IMG/VR virus record: IMGVR_UViG_3300032431_000017
Location: 1-42,655 of that record
Reading direction: 5' to 3' (one strand)
Length of the DNA: 42,655 bases
DNA from: a virus
Positions 8,149 to 14,949 of this stretch are shown here, in pieces. Position 1 is the stretch's first letter. The number at the start of each line of letters is the position of its first letter. Both the position numbers and the translations under genes were made by a program. Below the pieces are notes generated by a model that had not been told where the DNA came from, made no database searches, and saw nothing but the letters and a program-made list of their open reading frames with translations.

Positions 8149-8568
8149 ATGGAACAATTATTAAAAAGCGAGGTCATTTCTTTGGTTACTGTCCTTGCCA
8201 GTTTGGTGAGCGTTTTTGGCGCGTTCATAATAATTTATGCCCGGCAAAATGCCCAAGCGATGAAAGAGTACACCTCGAGCATCACCCAGAGCACCGCCGG
8301 CAACAATTTACACTACCAGCAACTAACGGATAAATTTGTCAACACGCTGGAAAAGCAATACGAATCGTATAACAGGGTCTTTAGCACGGCCATTGGCAAT
8401 ATTGAAAAGCTAAACGACAATATTGAGGCCATGAACCTGTCCAAGGATAGTTTTTATTCTTCATTCGGCGAAAAGCTTTTGACTTTGGCCGAGCAAAACG
8501 CTGAGATAAAACGGATGCTGATAACCATTGCCCAAGACGTTTCACTATTAGGGGCAAGAAACAGGTAG
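8149..8568 (+). CDS. one-pass membrane protein with coiled coil (139 aa)
   Basis: One hydrophobic segment at residues ~8-30 followed by a ~105-residue helical, coiled-coil-like soluble region. The ATG at 8149 is preferred over an upstream in-frame ATG because that one overlaps the promoter. It is the only rightward gene in this part of the genome, has its own promoter back-to-back with the late promoter and is not part of an operon. A holin/spanin-type lysis role or a superinfection-exclusion role is possible; neither is shown by a motif. It ends 15 nt before the convergent accessory operon ends. Confidence 0.75.
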   Translation: MEQLLKSEVISLVTVLASLVSVFGAFIIIYARQNAQAMKEYTSSITQSTAGNNLHYQQLTDKFVNTLEKQYESYNRVFSTAIGNIEKLNDNIEAMNLSKDSFYSSFGEKLLTLAEQNAEIKRMLITIAQDVSLLGARNR

Positions 8569-8583
8569 CGGCCGGGCAAAAGA

Positions 8584-9015
8584 TTAAGTATTCTGCCCAT
8601 AAGAACCTGAAAGCTTCAACAAAACATCAGCGTGACATGGGCATTCAAGCGAACAAAAGCAAGATAGGTTTTTGTTCGCCAATTCCCCAATGTCCAGCCT
8701 GCCCGCGCTATTCTCTCGCAAGATATGCTCCTTGTATTTCTCAAGACAGTAGGCCAGTGCCTCCTTCTTAGTGTCAAAGCTGCCCACGTGGTACAAAGCC
8801 CAAGTGTCAAAGCTGCCCACGTGGTACAAAGCCCAAGACTCCGGTGAACGATTGAGCACCTGCCATTGGCTGGCCAGATACATGACCTTGTACGGGTTGC
8901 CCCATTTGCCCGGCCGGGAAACGATAATGCAGGGTAGGCCATTGGCAGCAAAAGATTCCGCCTGCATGTTGAACCCCTTTACTCTTTTTCGCTGTAACCT
9001 GATTGGCTTTGTCAT
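8584..9015 (-). CDS. DUF4326 family protein with internal 33-bp duplication (143 aa)
   Basis: The family signature is visible: SRPGKWGNPYKV near residue 32 and the C-terminal CFC-SLECPCHADVLLK motif. DUF4326 proteins are widespread in phages and have no settled biochemical function. The start at 9015 (MTKPIRLQRKRV) follows an A-rich leader ending AAATC-ATG; a longer frame overlaps the previous gene. An exact 33-bp tandem repeat duplicates the 11-residue block WALYHVGSFDT in frame. It is the last gene of the leftward accessory operon. Confidence 0.85.
   Translation of the reverse strand: MTKPIRLQRKRVKGFNMQAESFAANGLPCIIVSRPGKWGNPYKVMYLASQWQVLNRSPESWALYHVGSFDTWALYHVGSFDTKKEALAYCLEKYKEHILRENSAGRLDIGELANKNLSCFCSLECPCHADVLLKLSGSYGQNT
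8771..8836. repeat. perfect 33-bp tandem duplication
   Basis: Two identical, adjacent 33-bp copies (8771-8803 and 8804-8836) inside the DUF4326 gene. The length keeps the reading frame and perfect identity implies a very recent event or an assembly artefact. Confidence 0.97.
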
Positions 9016-9041
9016 GATTTTTTTTGCTTTGATTTTTTGAA

Positions 9042-9275
9042 TTAAACAGCATTGCTCCCGCCCGGCCATTCGGTAAAACCGGTGAGGTGCTCAAGTGCGT
9101 CCTGAGCTTGATCAAACCTTGCTGGGATTTCTGGAATTTTCATATCGGGCAATATTTTACAGAATATCCTTCCTCTGTACTTTACCGCCAAATAATCCTT
9201 TTTCAACACAGCGGTATAGTCGGCACTCCAATTATTATTTATTTCCAATGCCAATTCTGTTAGTGTGATTTTCAT
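9042..9275 (-). CDS. small protein paralogous to the 18202-18405 product (77 aa)
   Basis: Unrecognised family. Residues 4-42 match the plus-strand product of 18202-18405 closely, with a shared core NNN....Y.AVL.KDYLAVKY.GR..CK; the C-termini differ. It sits between the DUF4326 gene and an 84-aa gene in the leftward operon. The start is supported by the paralogue alignment and by the leader CAAAATC-ATG. Two paralogues in oppositely oriented operons suggest an old duplication or separate acquisition. Confidence 0.8.
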   Translation of the reverse strand: MKITLTELALEINNNWSADYTAVLKKDYLAVKYRGRIFCKILPDMKIPEIPARFDQAQDALEHLTGFTEWPGGSNAV

Positions 9276-9287
9276 GATTTTGTTGTG

Positions 9288-9542
9288 TTAATTTAAATGC
9301 ACTTTCCCTTGATATTGTTCGCCGGTTTGCAAAACCACGCCCGCGAGTTCGTTGAACTGCGCAACCTTGTCATCCGCTACTTCAACTATGACTTCCACCA
9401 AAAACATGGTGGCCCGCTCCCGGGAATAGTCTTTTAGGTTACAGGAATACGAGCTTGTCAGCTTCGCCCCGGTCTTAAAGATAGCAAAAAGGACGCTGTC
9501 CATTTTGTCCTTGCTGATTCTCATTTTGAAAAACCCAGTCAT
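9288..9542 (-). CDS. small hypothetical protein (84 aa)
   Basis: Unrecognised. The ATG at 9542 is preferred because upstream in-frame sequence overlaps the preceding gene; this leaves a 23-nt gap. The sequence looks like a compact alpha/beta domain with alternating hydrophobics (TMFLVEVIVEVADDKVAQF) and no membrane segment or catalytic motif. Part of the leftward accessory operon. Confidence 0.7.
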   Translation of the reverse strand: MTGFFKMRISKDKMDSVLFAIFKTGAKLTSSYSCNLKDYSRERATMFLVEVIVEVADDKVAQFNELAGVVLQTGEQYQGKVHLN

Positions 9543-9565
9543 AAGTTTGGTTGTTAAAAAGTTGA

Positions 9566-10306
9566 TCAATAATTCCAATCCGTACCATATAAAACCAGCA
9601 TCAAGGCCCGCCAATCCTTGTGCCCCGGGCCAATCGGTAAAGGCCCCGGTGGCTGGTTGATGACCGGGACGGGCCTCGCGTGCTTGCCAATGCCATGCCC
9701 GCACAACAACCCCTCAGGCCAAAGCGGGCAACCGGCCCCGATCCATCGGTCAATGTCGGGATTTTTGGCCCCGCGCCACTTGTTTTTTATCGCAGCCAAA
9801 AGGTGCTCAGGTGATGAGAGCCGATTGTTTTCGCCAATGCCAAGGCTAAAAACCCCGCTGGCCCGCCCCGGTGAGGTCTCCAGCAAATGGGCTAGATCCG
9901 TGGTGGTCATTTCAAACGCGGGCAACTCCCCAACCGGGTTGACAGCCAGCCGGACGGCCAATGTTTGGGATAATGCCATTACCCGCTTTTTGCCGGGGAC
10001 TGGCCGCTTTACCGCCGGGAGCAGGCCGAAAATGTGGGCATCAAGCACCCCCGCAATCCCCGCGTTGGCGATAAAAGGCAAAATCTGGGCAAGTGCGCTG
10101 GCTGTTACCCCGACCGTCTTGGCTTTTTTGTCGTGCCAACTGCATTGGCCGTCCCGCCAAATGCCCAAATGGATCGCGCAATCGTAAATGAATGTGCATG
10201 TCTTTGGCTCAAGGCCGGTCATTATCGCCAAAGAAATGGCAGGATAGATCTGGAACCGGCTGACTTTTCTCTTGGTGGCTGGTATGATCGGGTTTGGCGG
10301 TGGCAT
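9566..10306 (-). CDS. hypothetical protein (246 aa)
   Basis: Unrecognised. The frame is open for 247 codons with an ATG after the leader ACCAATC-ATG, 30 nt after the DUF5131 gene. Pro- and Gly-rich ends flank a mostly hydrophobic, helical middle (ALAQILPFIANAGIAGVLDAHIFGLLPA around residues 70-100), possibly a buried core rather than a membrane span. Cysteines at about 37, 42 and 54, and later at about 198 and 207, are scattered. The opposite strand also has a long open frame, so gene reality is less certain than for the neighbours. Confidence 0.65.
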   Translation of the reverse strand: MPPPNPIIPATKRKVSRFQIYPAISLAIMTGLEPKTCTFIYDCAIHLGIWRDGQCSWHDKKAKTVGVTASALAQILPFIANAGIAGVLDAHIFGLLPAVKRPVPGKKRVMALSQTLAVRLAVNPVGELPAFEMTTTDLAHLLETSPGRASGVFSLGIGENNRLSSPEHLLAAIKNKWRGAKNPDIDRWIGAGCPLWPEGLLCGHGIGKHARPVPVINQPPGPLPIGPGHKDWRALMLVLYGTDWNY

Positions 10307-10336
10307 GATTGGTATGGGTTGTGGTGGGGTGGTGAA

Positions 10337-11059
10337 CTAAGCTGAATAACTTTTAGGCATTTCGTCCCAGATTTCACCCTCCAAAAGTCGCCCTGTTTTC
10401 TTTTTGTTTGTCCCGCCCCACTGTTTGAAAAAGAAGGCAACGCCTGCTTCTAAACACTGGTTCTTGATGTCCACGGCCCATTCTTCTTTCATTGGCCGTG
10501 GGGTTCGGCCACTTTCCCCGCCCACAATTACCCAGTCAATCCCCTTTAAATTCATATTTGGGATTGGCCCGATCAATGGTTCACAAGAGAGGAATTTAAC
10601 CCTTGCCCCTGTTTCCCGCAACAAGTCAATCCTATTGGCTACCTTGTTGTTTTCTACTGATACGCCCATCCAAATATTGTGGCTCCAATCCAGCCAACCT
10701 TCACTGTCATAATATTTTAAAACATCAGCACGTTTTGTAAGCACCTGAAAAACGTGCTGCGGATTGTCTTTCATGACCTTAAAAACCTTCCTAATAAAAT
10801 CAATTGGAACGTCCTTGTGAAAGAGGTCGCTCATTGAATTTACAAAAACAACCTTTGGTTTTTTCCAAGTGTAAGGCGTTTGCAGTTCGCCCTCGTGGAT
10901 GGTTATCTCAAAATTGTTTTTGTATTTCTCGGCCCCCATTGCCTGCAACCGCTGGGACATGATTTCTGCATAGCAGAATTTACACCCCGATGAAACTTTG
11001 TCGCAACCCGTTGTTGGGTTCCAAGTCATTTCAGTCCATTCTATGCTTGATTGTGCCAT
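10337..11059 (-). CDS. phage Gp37/Gp68 family protein (DUF5131, 240 aa)
   Basis: Typical of the Gp37/Gp68 family: N-terminal SSIEWTEMTWNPTTGC, then the cysteine cluster GCDKVSSGCKFCYAE (C-x7-C-x2-C) that in related proteins suggests an iron-sulphur, radical-SAM-like fold, then VFVNSMSDLFH, LTKR, GVSVEN and FLSCEPLIG, and C-terminal VGGESG and KQWGG. The exact reaction is not established. The ATG at 11059 follows an A-rich leader and avoids a longer frame that overlaps the methyltransferase gene. Confidence 0.9.
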   Translation of the reverse strand: MAQSSIEWTEMTWNPTTGCDKVSSGCKFCYAEIMSQRLQAMGAEKYKNNFEITIHEGELQTPYTWKKPKVVFVNSMSDLFHKDVPIDFIRKVFKVMKDNPQHVFQVLTKRADVLKYYDSEGWLDWSHNIWMGVSVENNKVANRIDLLRETGARVKFLSCEPLIGPIPNMNLKGIDWVIVGGESGRTPRPMKEEWAVDIKNQCLEAGVAFFFKQWGGTNKKKTGRLLEGEIWDEMPKSYSA

Positions 11060-11084
11060 TTTGTTTTTTGTTTGTTTGGTGCTT

Positions 11085-11855
11085 TTAAAAAAGTGATTGC
11101 TGGGCAACAACATAATTTGTTACCAATATTTCCGTTTTGCGGTTTTTGATGTTGTTCCGCTCGCCAATGATGTTGATGAACAACCCACGCGCCTCGGCCT
11201 GCTGCAAGATGAACGGGTGGTCAAATTCCGACATTGCCCACTTCATCCCCGTGCCGGCCAATACGTCAAACAAGTCTAGGCTGTCCGCCTCCGTGAAACC
11301 GTGAGCATAATTGTTTCCCGTGCCCAGATAGGGCGGATCGCAATAGACAAAGCAGTTGTTTTTATCCTCCTCACTACGAAACCCTATTTTTTTGAACACC
11401 TCCCTAAAATCGCAATTGGTGACATTGTCGTCCTGCATGTATTTTAGGGTGTCCCCAATGTTTTTTAGTAGGATTTTTTTACGGTTTCCTATTACAACCT
11501 TTAATGTGCCAACGGCCCCAAAAAGGGAAAAATTGGACAGGAAAAGAAACCTTACCGCGTTCAGCACATCGGTGGCCTCGCGCTTTCCGGCCGTCCATTC
11601 GTCAAACTGGCACTGGGATATTGGACAAAGCTCAACCCATTCGGCCAGTTCATCGGGTTGATCAACCAGCACCCGGAAAAGGTTGTAAACGTCCCTGTCC
11701 TTATCGTTCAGGAAGTTATACTTTGCCTTGGGATGCTTTTTAAAATACATCCCGCCCGCCCCAAAGAACGGATCAATATAAGACGTGTGGGCGGGAAAAT
11801 ACCGCTGTATTTTTTCGGCAAGCTGGGACTTATTGCCCAATCTCCTTAGTAGCAT
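11085..11855 (-). CDS. D12-class (Dam-like) DNA adenine methyltransferase (256 aa)
   Basis: Would methylate adenine N6 in a short site, typically to protect phage DNA from host restriction. Visible: the SAM-binding motif IDPFFGAGG (residues 27-35), the catalytic DPPY (173-176), and the start MLLRRLGNKS typical of Dam-like enzymes. The last six residues AQQSLF fit the sliding-clamp-binding pentapeptide (QxxLF). The gene starts inside the 3' end of a truncated relative (11830-12021), with which it shares 28 bases of leader and start. The target site cannot be read from sequence. Confidence 0.92.
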   Translation of the reverse strand: MLLRRLGNKSQLAEKIQRYFPAHTSYIDPFFGAGGMYFKKHPKAKYNFLNDKDRDVYNLFRVLVDQPDELAEWVELCPISQCQFDEWTAGKREATDVLNAVRFLFLSNFSLFGAVGTLKVVIGNRKKILLKNIGDTLKYMQDDNVTNCDFREVFKKIGFRSEEDKNNCFVYCDPPYLGTGNNYAHGFTEADSLDLFDVLAGTGMKWAMSEFDHPFILQQAEARGLFINIIGERNNIKNRKTEILVTNYVVAQQSLF

Positions 11856-12021
11856 GGTTAATAAAGTTGTCGGTGCTTATAATCTCGGTTTGCATTGGTG
11901 GAATACTGGCGAAGCGCGCCCCAGCCACCCCAATGAACGGCTCAACATAACAATCGCTTGGCCGGGGAATTTCGTTTTTGTTAGTAAATTTGGCCTTGTT
12001 GCCCTTTCTCCTTAGTAGCAT
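11830..12021 (-). pseudogene. 5' fragment of a second D12 methyltransferase gene
   Basis: Begins MLLRRKGNK and contains VEPFIGVAGARF, matching the start and SAM motif of the intact methyltransferase just downstream, but resemblance stops after ~49 residues. The remaining codons run out of frame through the leader and start of the intact gene. It has no DPPY and is too short to be an enzyme. The shared leader (11841-11868 and 12007-12034, 28 identical bases) suggests recombination between two tandem copies that deleted the rest of the first. Confidence 0.75.
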
Positions 12022-12045
12022 GGTTAATAAAGTTTCCCGTGTTTG
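12019..12045. repeat. shared leader repeat, copy 1 (other copy 13092-13118)
   Basis: The 27 bases before and including the start codon of the methyltransferase fragment are identical to 13092-13118 in front of the N6/N4 methyltransferase. The 16 bases nearest the start codon recur at 11853-11868 before the intact D12 gene, and a shorter form (TTTATTAACC-ATG) at 31683 before a tail gene. Read on the minus strand it is an SD-less leader. Confidence 0.9.
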
Positions 12046-12053
12046 TTGCGTTG

Positions 12054-13094
12054 TTAAAAAAGTGACTGCTGGGCTTTTATGATATTGGCCCTTTTGTTCC
12101 CCATGTCCACATATTCAAGCTCAATATCAAACCCGATCGCGTTCCTGCCCTCTTTCAGGGCCATTGCAACCTCTGTCCCGCTGCCAGAAAAAGGCACAAA
12201 AACCAAGTCGTTTGGCCGGCTGCAAGTCAAGATCAAGGCCCTTGTCAGCGTTTCCGGCTTGCATGTGTCGTGTGCGTATTTCTTTGTTATGTGCGCCTCT
12301 TGCGAAAATCCCAGCACGTCATGCAATTTCTTGAAGTTGTCAAAACATCTCCGGTGGTTTGTCCCAAACTCTTTGCGGACAGCTTCAAACTCTTTGCGGA
12401 CAGCTTCAAACTCTTTGCGGACAGATTCAAAATCTTTCCCGACAGCTTCAAACTCTTTAAACAACCCCAATTCTTTTAGTTTCTCGATGTTGGCCTCAGC
12501 GGGAAAGCACCACTGGCTCTTGCAAGTCCAGTGCCCTATTGCCCGGGATGAAATACCACAATGTTCAGCCGCTTTTTTTGTCCCGACCTTTGCTATTTCG
12601 CTTCTAAAATAGAGCCTGAATTTTTCAAACCCGCTAAAATAAACCGTTGCGTTGTTGTTTTTCCAATCGTTTTCCCCTTCCGAATAATTCGAGTACATCA
12701 AAATGCGCTCGGTGACAGGGGCAAAGCACCGCGCTTGCTCAAATTCTTGTTGCATGGTCTGGCATTCGGTTTTTCTCCACACCAGCGAGTTTTCCAGATT
12801 GAAATACTTGTCAAATATTATTTGAGAGTAAGCAATCTTTTTGGCGTGGCCATACCAGAGCAACGTGCCATTTTCGGCCAGCAACCTTTTGCACTCAATT
12901 GCCCATTTTTCAACATCAACCAAATACTCTTCAAATGACCCCCAAATGAAGTCAAAATCGCCCTTTACCTCAAAATATGGCGGGTCTGCAATTATCAGCT
13001 GCACCGATTTGTCGGGCATGGCATTGGCAAGCCAATCGCCGTGGTGGATGTTGTTTGTTGGCTCAATTTGTGGCCCTTGGGGTCGTGCTTGCAT
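12054..13094 (-). CDS. DNA N6-adenine/N4-cytosine methyltransferase (346 aa)
   Basis: Amino-methyltransferase of the N6/N4 class in the order catalytic motif then SAM motif: ADPPY at residues 36-40 and VPFSGSGTEVAMAL near 300. A coiled insertion at about residues 210-245 carries 7-residue repeats (EFEAVRK) encoded by 21-bp tandem repeats, placed between the methylase halves where target recognition is expected. The protein ends AQQSLF, identical to the end of the D12 enzyme, fitting a C-terminal beta-clamp-binding motif. The leader before the ATG is the same 27 bases as in front of the fragment at 12021. Confidence 0.92.
   Translation of the reverse strand: MQARPQGPQIEPTNNIHHGDWLANAMPDKSVQLIIADPPYFEVKGDFDFIWGSFEEYLVDVEKWAIECKRLLAENGTLLWYGHAKKIAYSQIIFDKYFNLENSLVWRKTECQTMQQEFEQARCFAPVTERILMYSNYSEGENDWKNNNATVYFSGFEKFRLYFRSEIAKVGTKKAAEHCGISSRAIGHWTCKSQWCFPAEANIEKLKELGLFKEFEAVGKDFESVRKEFEAVRKEFEAVRKEFGTNHRRCFDNFKKLHDVLGFSQEAHITKKYAHDTCKPETLTRALILTCSRPNDLVFVPFSGSGTEVAMALKEGRNAIGFDIELEYVDMGNKRANIIKAQQSLF
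12365..12448. repeat. 21-bp in-frame tandem repeats inside the methyltransferase gene
   Basis: Unit beginning caaactctttgcggacagct; copies at 12365-12385 and 12386-12406 are identical, 12407-12427 has one change near its end and 12428-12448 is diverged. Each unit adds one heptad, extending a predicted coiled coil. Confidence 0.93.
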
Positions 13095-13096
13095 GG

Positions 13097-13477
13097 TTAA
13101 TAAAGTTTCCCGTGTTTGTATGGCCGGGTCTTGTTGTATTCCAATTTGGCCTCAATGTGCTTGCCGATGTCAATGCCAAGCTGCCCGCAAATGTCAGAAA
13201 GCCTGATCAACGCGTCGGCCAGTTCATCCCCTACGGTATCCTTCACCAAATACTGGAACAGGGCCGGGTCAAAGGGGCTTTCGGCCAGTACCTTTTCCAA
13301 TGCGCCCGGGGCTGCATGGTTGCTGTTCTTGTGGGCCTCAACCGCTTCGGCAAGCTCTCCCACTACTCCCATGATCGCCTCGGGGAATGACCGGATCGGC
13401 GCATCCCAAAAGCCCTTGGCCTTGTTGGCGGCGTAAACTTGTTTTGAAAACTCGGTAATCATTGATAAATCCTTCAT
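13097..13477 (-). CDS. MazG-like nucleotide pyrophosphohydrolase (126 aa)
   Basis: All-alpha NTP pyrophosphohydrolase that removes pyrophosphate from (d)NTPs or related signalling nucleotides using Mg2+. The metal-binding signature is complete: ExxE at residues 41-44 (GELAEAV) and ExxD at 85-88 (DELADAL), with a C-terminal GIDIGKHIEAKLEYNKTRP typical of MazG-like phage proteins. It lies between an inactive-looking paralogue and a DNA methyltransferase. Phage MazG enzymes are thought to counter starvation alarmones or cleanse nucleotide pools. Confidence 0.85.
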   Translation of the reverse strand: MKDLSMITEFSKQVYAANKAKGFWDAPIRSFPEAIMGVVGELAEAVEAHKNSNHAAPGALEKVLAESPFDPALFQYLVKDTVGDELADALIRLSDICGQLGIDIGKHIEAKLEYNKTRPYKHGKLY

Positions 13478-13520
13478 TTTTGTGGTGGTTTTTGTGTGGT
13501 TTGTGAGGTTTTGTTGTGGT

Positions 13521-13892
13521 TCAACCTTTCGGCTGGCTTTGGTCGTACTTCATTTTGATAGCAACAAAGCGGCCAATGTCGATCTTGTAATAGGCGCAAA
13601 GGTCAAGCAATAAAATGAGCGCGCCGGCCAAATTATCTTCAAATCCCCCCTGTATCATATTTTTATAGTCGGGCGGATAAAAGGGATAGGCATTCAACAT
13701 ATCGGGCAGCAAGTTACCGCCCCCCGTTTTCCCATCACGGTGCGAGGTCAGCGCGTCAAACATTTTATTGGTCACCTCCAGCGTCTTGTCCCCAAATTCA
13801 GGGGCTGGCCCGTCCCATAAACCCTCCGCCTTCCTGTACTTAAATATTTCGCTTGCCAACTCGTTTAGGTTTGTTATTATTAAATATTGCAT
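13521..13892 (-). CDS. degenerate MazG-like paralogue lacking catalytic residues (123 aa)
   Basis: Aligns end to end with the neighbouring MazG-like protein: shared KAxGxWDxP, LAxALIxLxDxC and IDIGxxxxxKxxYxxxxP. The four metal-binding acids are changed: the ExxE glutamates align with Lys43 and Asp46, and ExxD becomes Asn87 and Gly90. It is therefore probably not an active pyrophosphohydrolase. It may bind nucleotides, inhibit or pair with the active copy. The ATG at 13892 follows a CA-rich leader; an upstream ATG lies inside that leader. Confidence 0.75.
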   Translation of the reverse strand: MQYLIITNLNELASEIFKYRKAEGLWDGPAPEFGDKTLEVTNKMFDALTSHRDGKTGGGNLLPDMLNAYPFYPPDYKNMIQGGFEDNLAGALILLLDLCAYYKIDIGRFVAIKMKYDQSQPKG

Positions 13893-13951
13893 TTTGTTGT
13901 GGTTTTTGTGTGGTGGTGATTTGTTGTGATTTTTTGTGGTGGTGGTGGGAT

Positions 13952-14263
13952 TCATTCCCCCAATTTTTTCAACCCAAATCTAACAATGCCCTTCATTTGC
14001 TTGTGCGCCGCCTTGCCAGCCTCGGGAATGAGGTGCTCTATGTCATCCAGATATGAATCCATCCAATGGGAGGAATAGACCAAATTGGCCAATGCCCCGG
14101 CGATGCGAAGCTCCCTTTTGCCGATTGCCGCAATCAGCGCATCCAGCCCCTTTTCGGCCTTGGTGAGCCGCTTAAAAATGTCCGGCTCCCTAAGCCGATC
14201 GTAATCCTTTTGCAGCTCGCGGACTTTGGCCGCTTGCGCGTGCAATTCTTTGAAGATTTTCAT
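13952..14263 (-). CDS. helical hypothetical protein (103 aa)
   Basis: Unrecognised. It is almost entirely helical and charged, with a likely coiled coil at residues 5-50 (AAKVRELQKDYDRLREP). No membrane segment or catalytic motif. A TATCTTTG box at 14295-14302 lies just upstream, so it may begin a sub-transcript that also covers the MazG and methyltransferase genes. Its leader is a long CA-rich tract without a Shine-Dalgarno sequence. Confidence 0.75.
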   Translation of the reverse strand: MKIFKELHAQAAKVRELQKDYDRLREPDIFKRLTKAEKGLDALIAAIGKRELRIAGALANLVYSSHWMDSYLDDIEHLIPEAGKAAHKQMKGIVRFGLKKLGE

Positions 14264-14293
14264 TGTGCTGGTGGTTTTGTTGTTGTGGCACTA

Positions 14294-14779
14294 TCAAAGA
14301 TAGACTTTGTAACTCTCAACAGGGATGCCGTGCATCTCCGATATTTTGATATAATCCGCTGCCTTTCCCCCGGTGTAATTGCATTTGTACTGGGTGCTGC
14401 TTCCGTGGGGGCCGCTTCCGTGCTTGATTTTAATAAGTGGGCAAGCCCCCCCGTCGTTGACAGACTTGCAATACGTTGGCACTCCGGCCATTGAATCTAC
14501 CCAGCCCCATGATACCCTTTGATAATGACAGGGGATATCCCGAAACACCCTTGTTATTATCCTTGGTTTTGACATTATTTTCCTTCTGTCAAAAACAGTA
14601 AGGGCTGAGTAGTTAAAACCTTTTACCCTTACTGCAAGGTAGTCGCCAAAATCAACGATCCCCTCAATCGGGGTATCCTTGCTGATTATCTCGGAAGCCC
14701 CCCCGCGACAATGGTCATATTTGCCGGCCATCAGATACCCAATAGGCTGGTCGGCCGGCTCATTTAGTGTGTCCATCAT
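14294..14779 (-). CDS. hypothetical protein (161 aa, Cys-rich)
   Basis: Unrecognised. Cysteines at about 24, 84, 104, 113 and 131, with a Gly/Ser/His-rich loop (KIKHGSGPHGSSTQYKC), may form a metal site. No membrane segment. It begins with a 4-nt ATGA overlap with the 57-aa gene upstream, so the two are translationally coupled. Its stop codon overlaps the internal promoter box at 14295. Confidence 0.75.
   Translation of the reverse strand: MMDTLNEPADQPIGYLMAGKYDHCRGGASEIISKDTPIEGIVDFGDYLAVRVKGFNYSALTVFDRRKIMSKPRIITRVFRDIPCHYQRVSWGWVDSMAGVPTYCKSVNDGGACPLIKIKHGSGPHGSSTQYKCNYTGGKAADYIKISEMHGIPVESYKVYL
14295..14302 (-). promoter_or_regulatory. candidate internal promoter (-7 box) in the accessory operon
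   Basis: TATCTTTG on the minus strand fits TAnnTTTG and is the same octamer as at 18145 and 19281. It overlaps the upstream gene's stop and precedes the ATG at 14263 by ~32 nt. No clear -33 box. Confidence 0.45.
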
Positions 14780-14949
14780 ATCAGGGGCCTAATGGTGGTG
14801 GTATCCGGCCGGACAACTTTTGCCCGGGCCGGCCTGTCAATGACCGCGCCGGGCCACGGGGTCTGTTTTTCGGCGTTCTGTTTAGCCGGGGCGGGCACCT
14901 GAATCAGTGCCCAGATAATGACAGCCTTATATAATAGGTAATGGTTCAT
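14776..14949 (-). CDS. small signal-anchor protein (57 aa)
   Basis: A short gene supported by context: it starts in a 4-nt ATGA overlap with the end of the 82-aa gene and ends in another ATGA overlap with the 161-aa gene. The start is MNHYLLYKAVIIWALIQVPAP, a short N-terminal hydrophobic segment with a Lys in the middle, followed by a basic, Pro-rich tail. It may be a membrane-anchored or secreted small protein. No function recognised. Confidence 0.7.
   Translation of the reverse strand: MNHYLLYKAVIIWALIQVPAPAKQNAEKQTPWPGAVIDRPARAKVVRPDTTTIRPLI

Noticed and set aside
8569-8600. Terminator between the convergent genes near 8.58 kb
   Set aside because: Only a 5-bp GGGCA/TGCCC pairing with a 15-nt loop and no T-run is present.
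8616-9115. Other minus-strand frames overlapping the DUF4326 gene
   Set aside because: They lack family similarity, whereas the annotated frame carries the DUF4326 signature.
9618-10187. Long plus-strand frame opposite the 246-aa gene
   Set aside because: It has no leader or promoter and opposes the operon direction; the minus-strand frame has a proper start context. The high G/C content keeps both frames open.
13521-13955. N-terminal extension MNPTTTTKNHNK of the dead MazG paralogue
   Set aside because: It is the CA-rich leader read as codons; MazG similarity begins only after the ATG at 13892.
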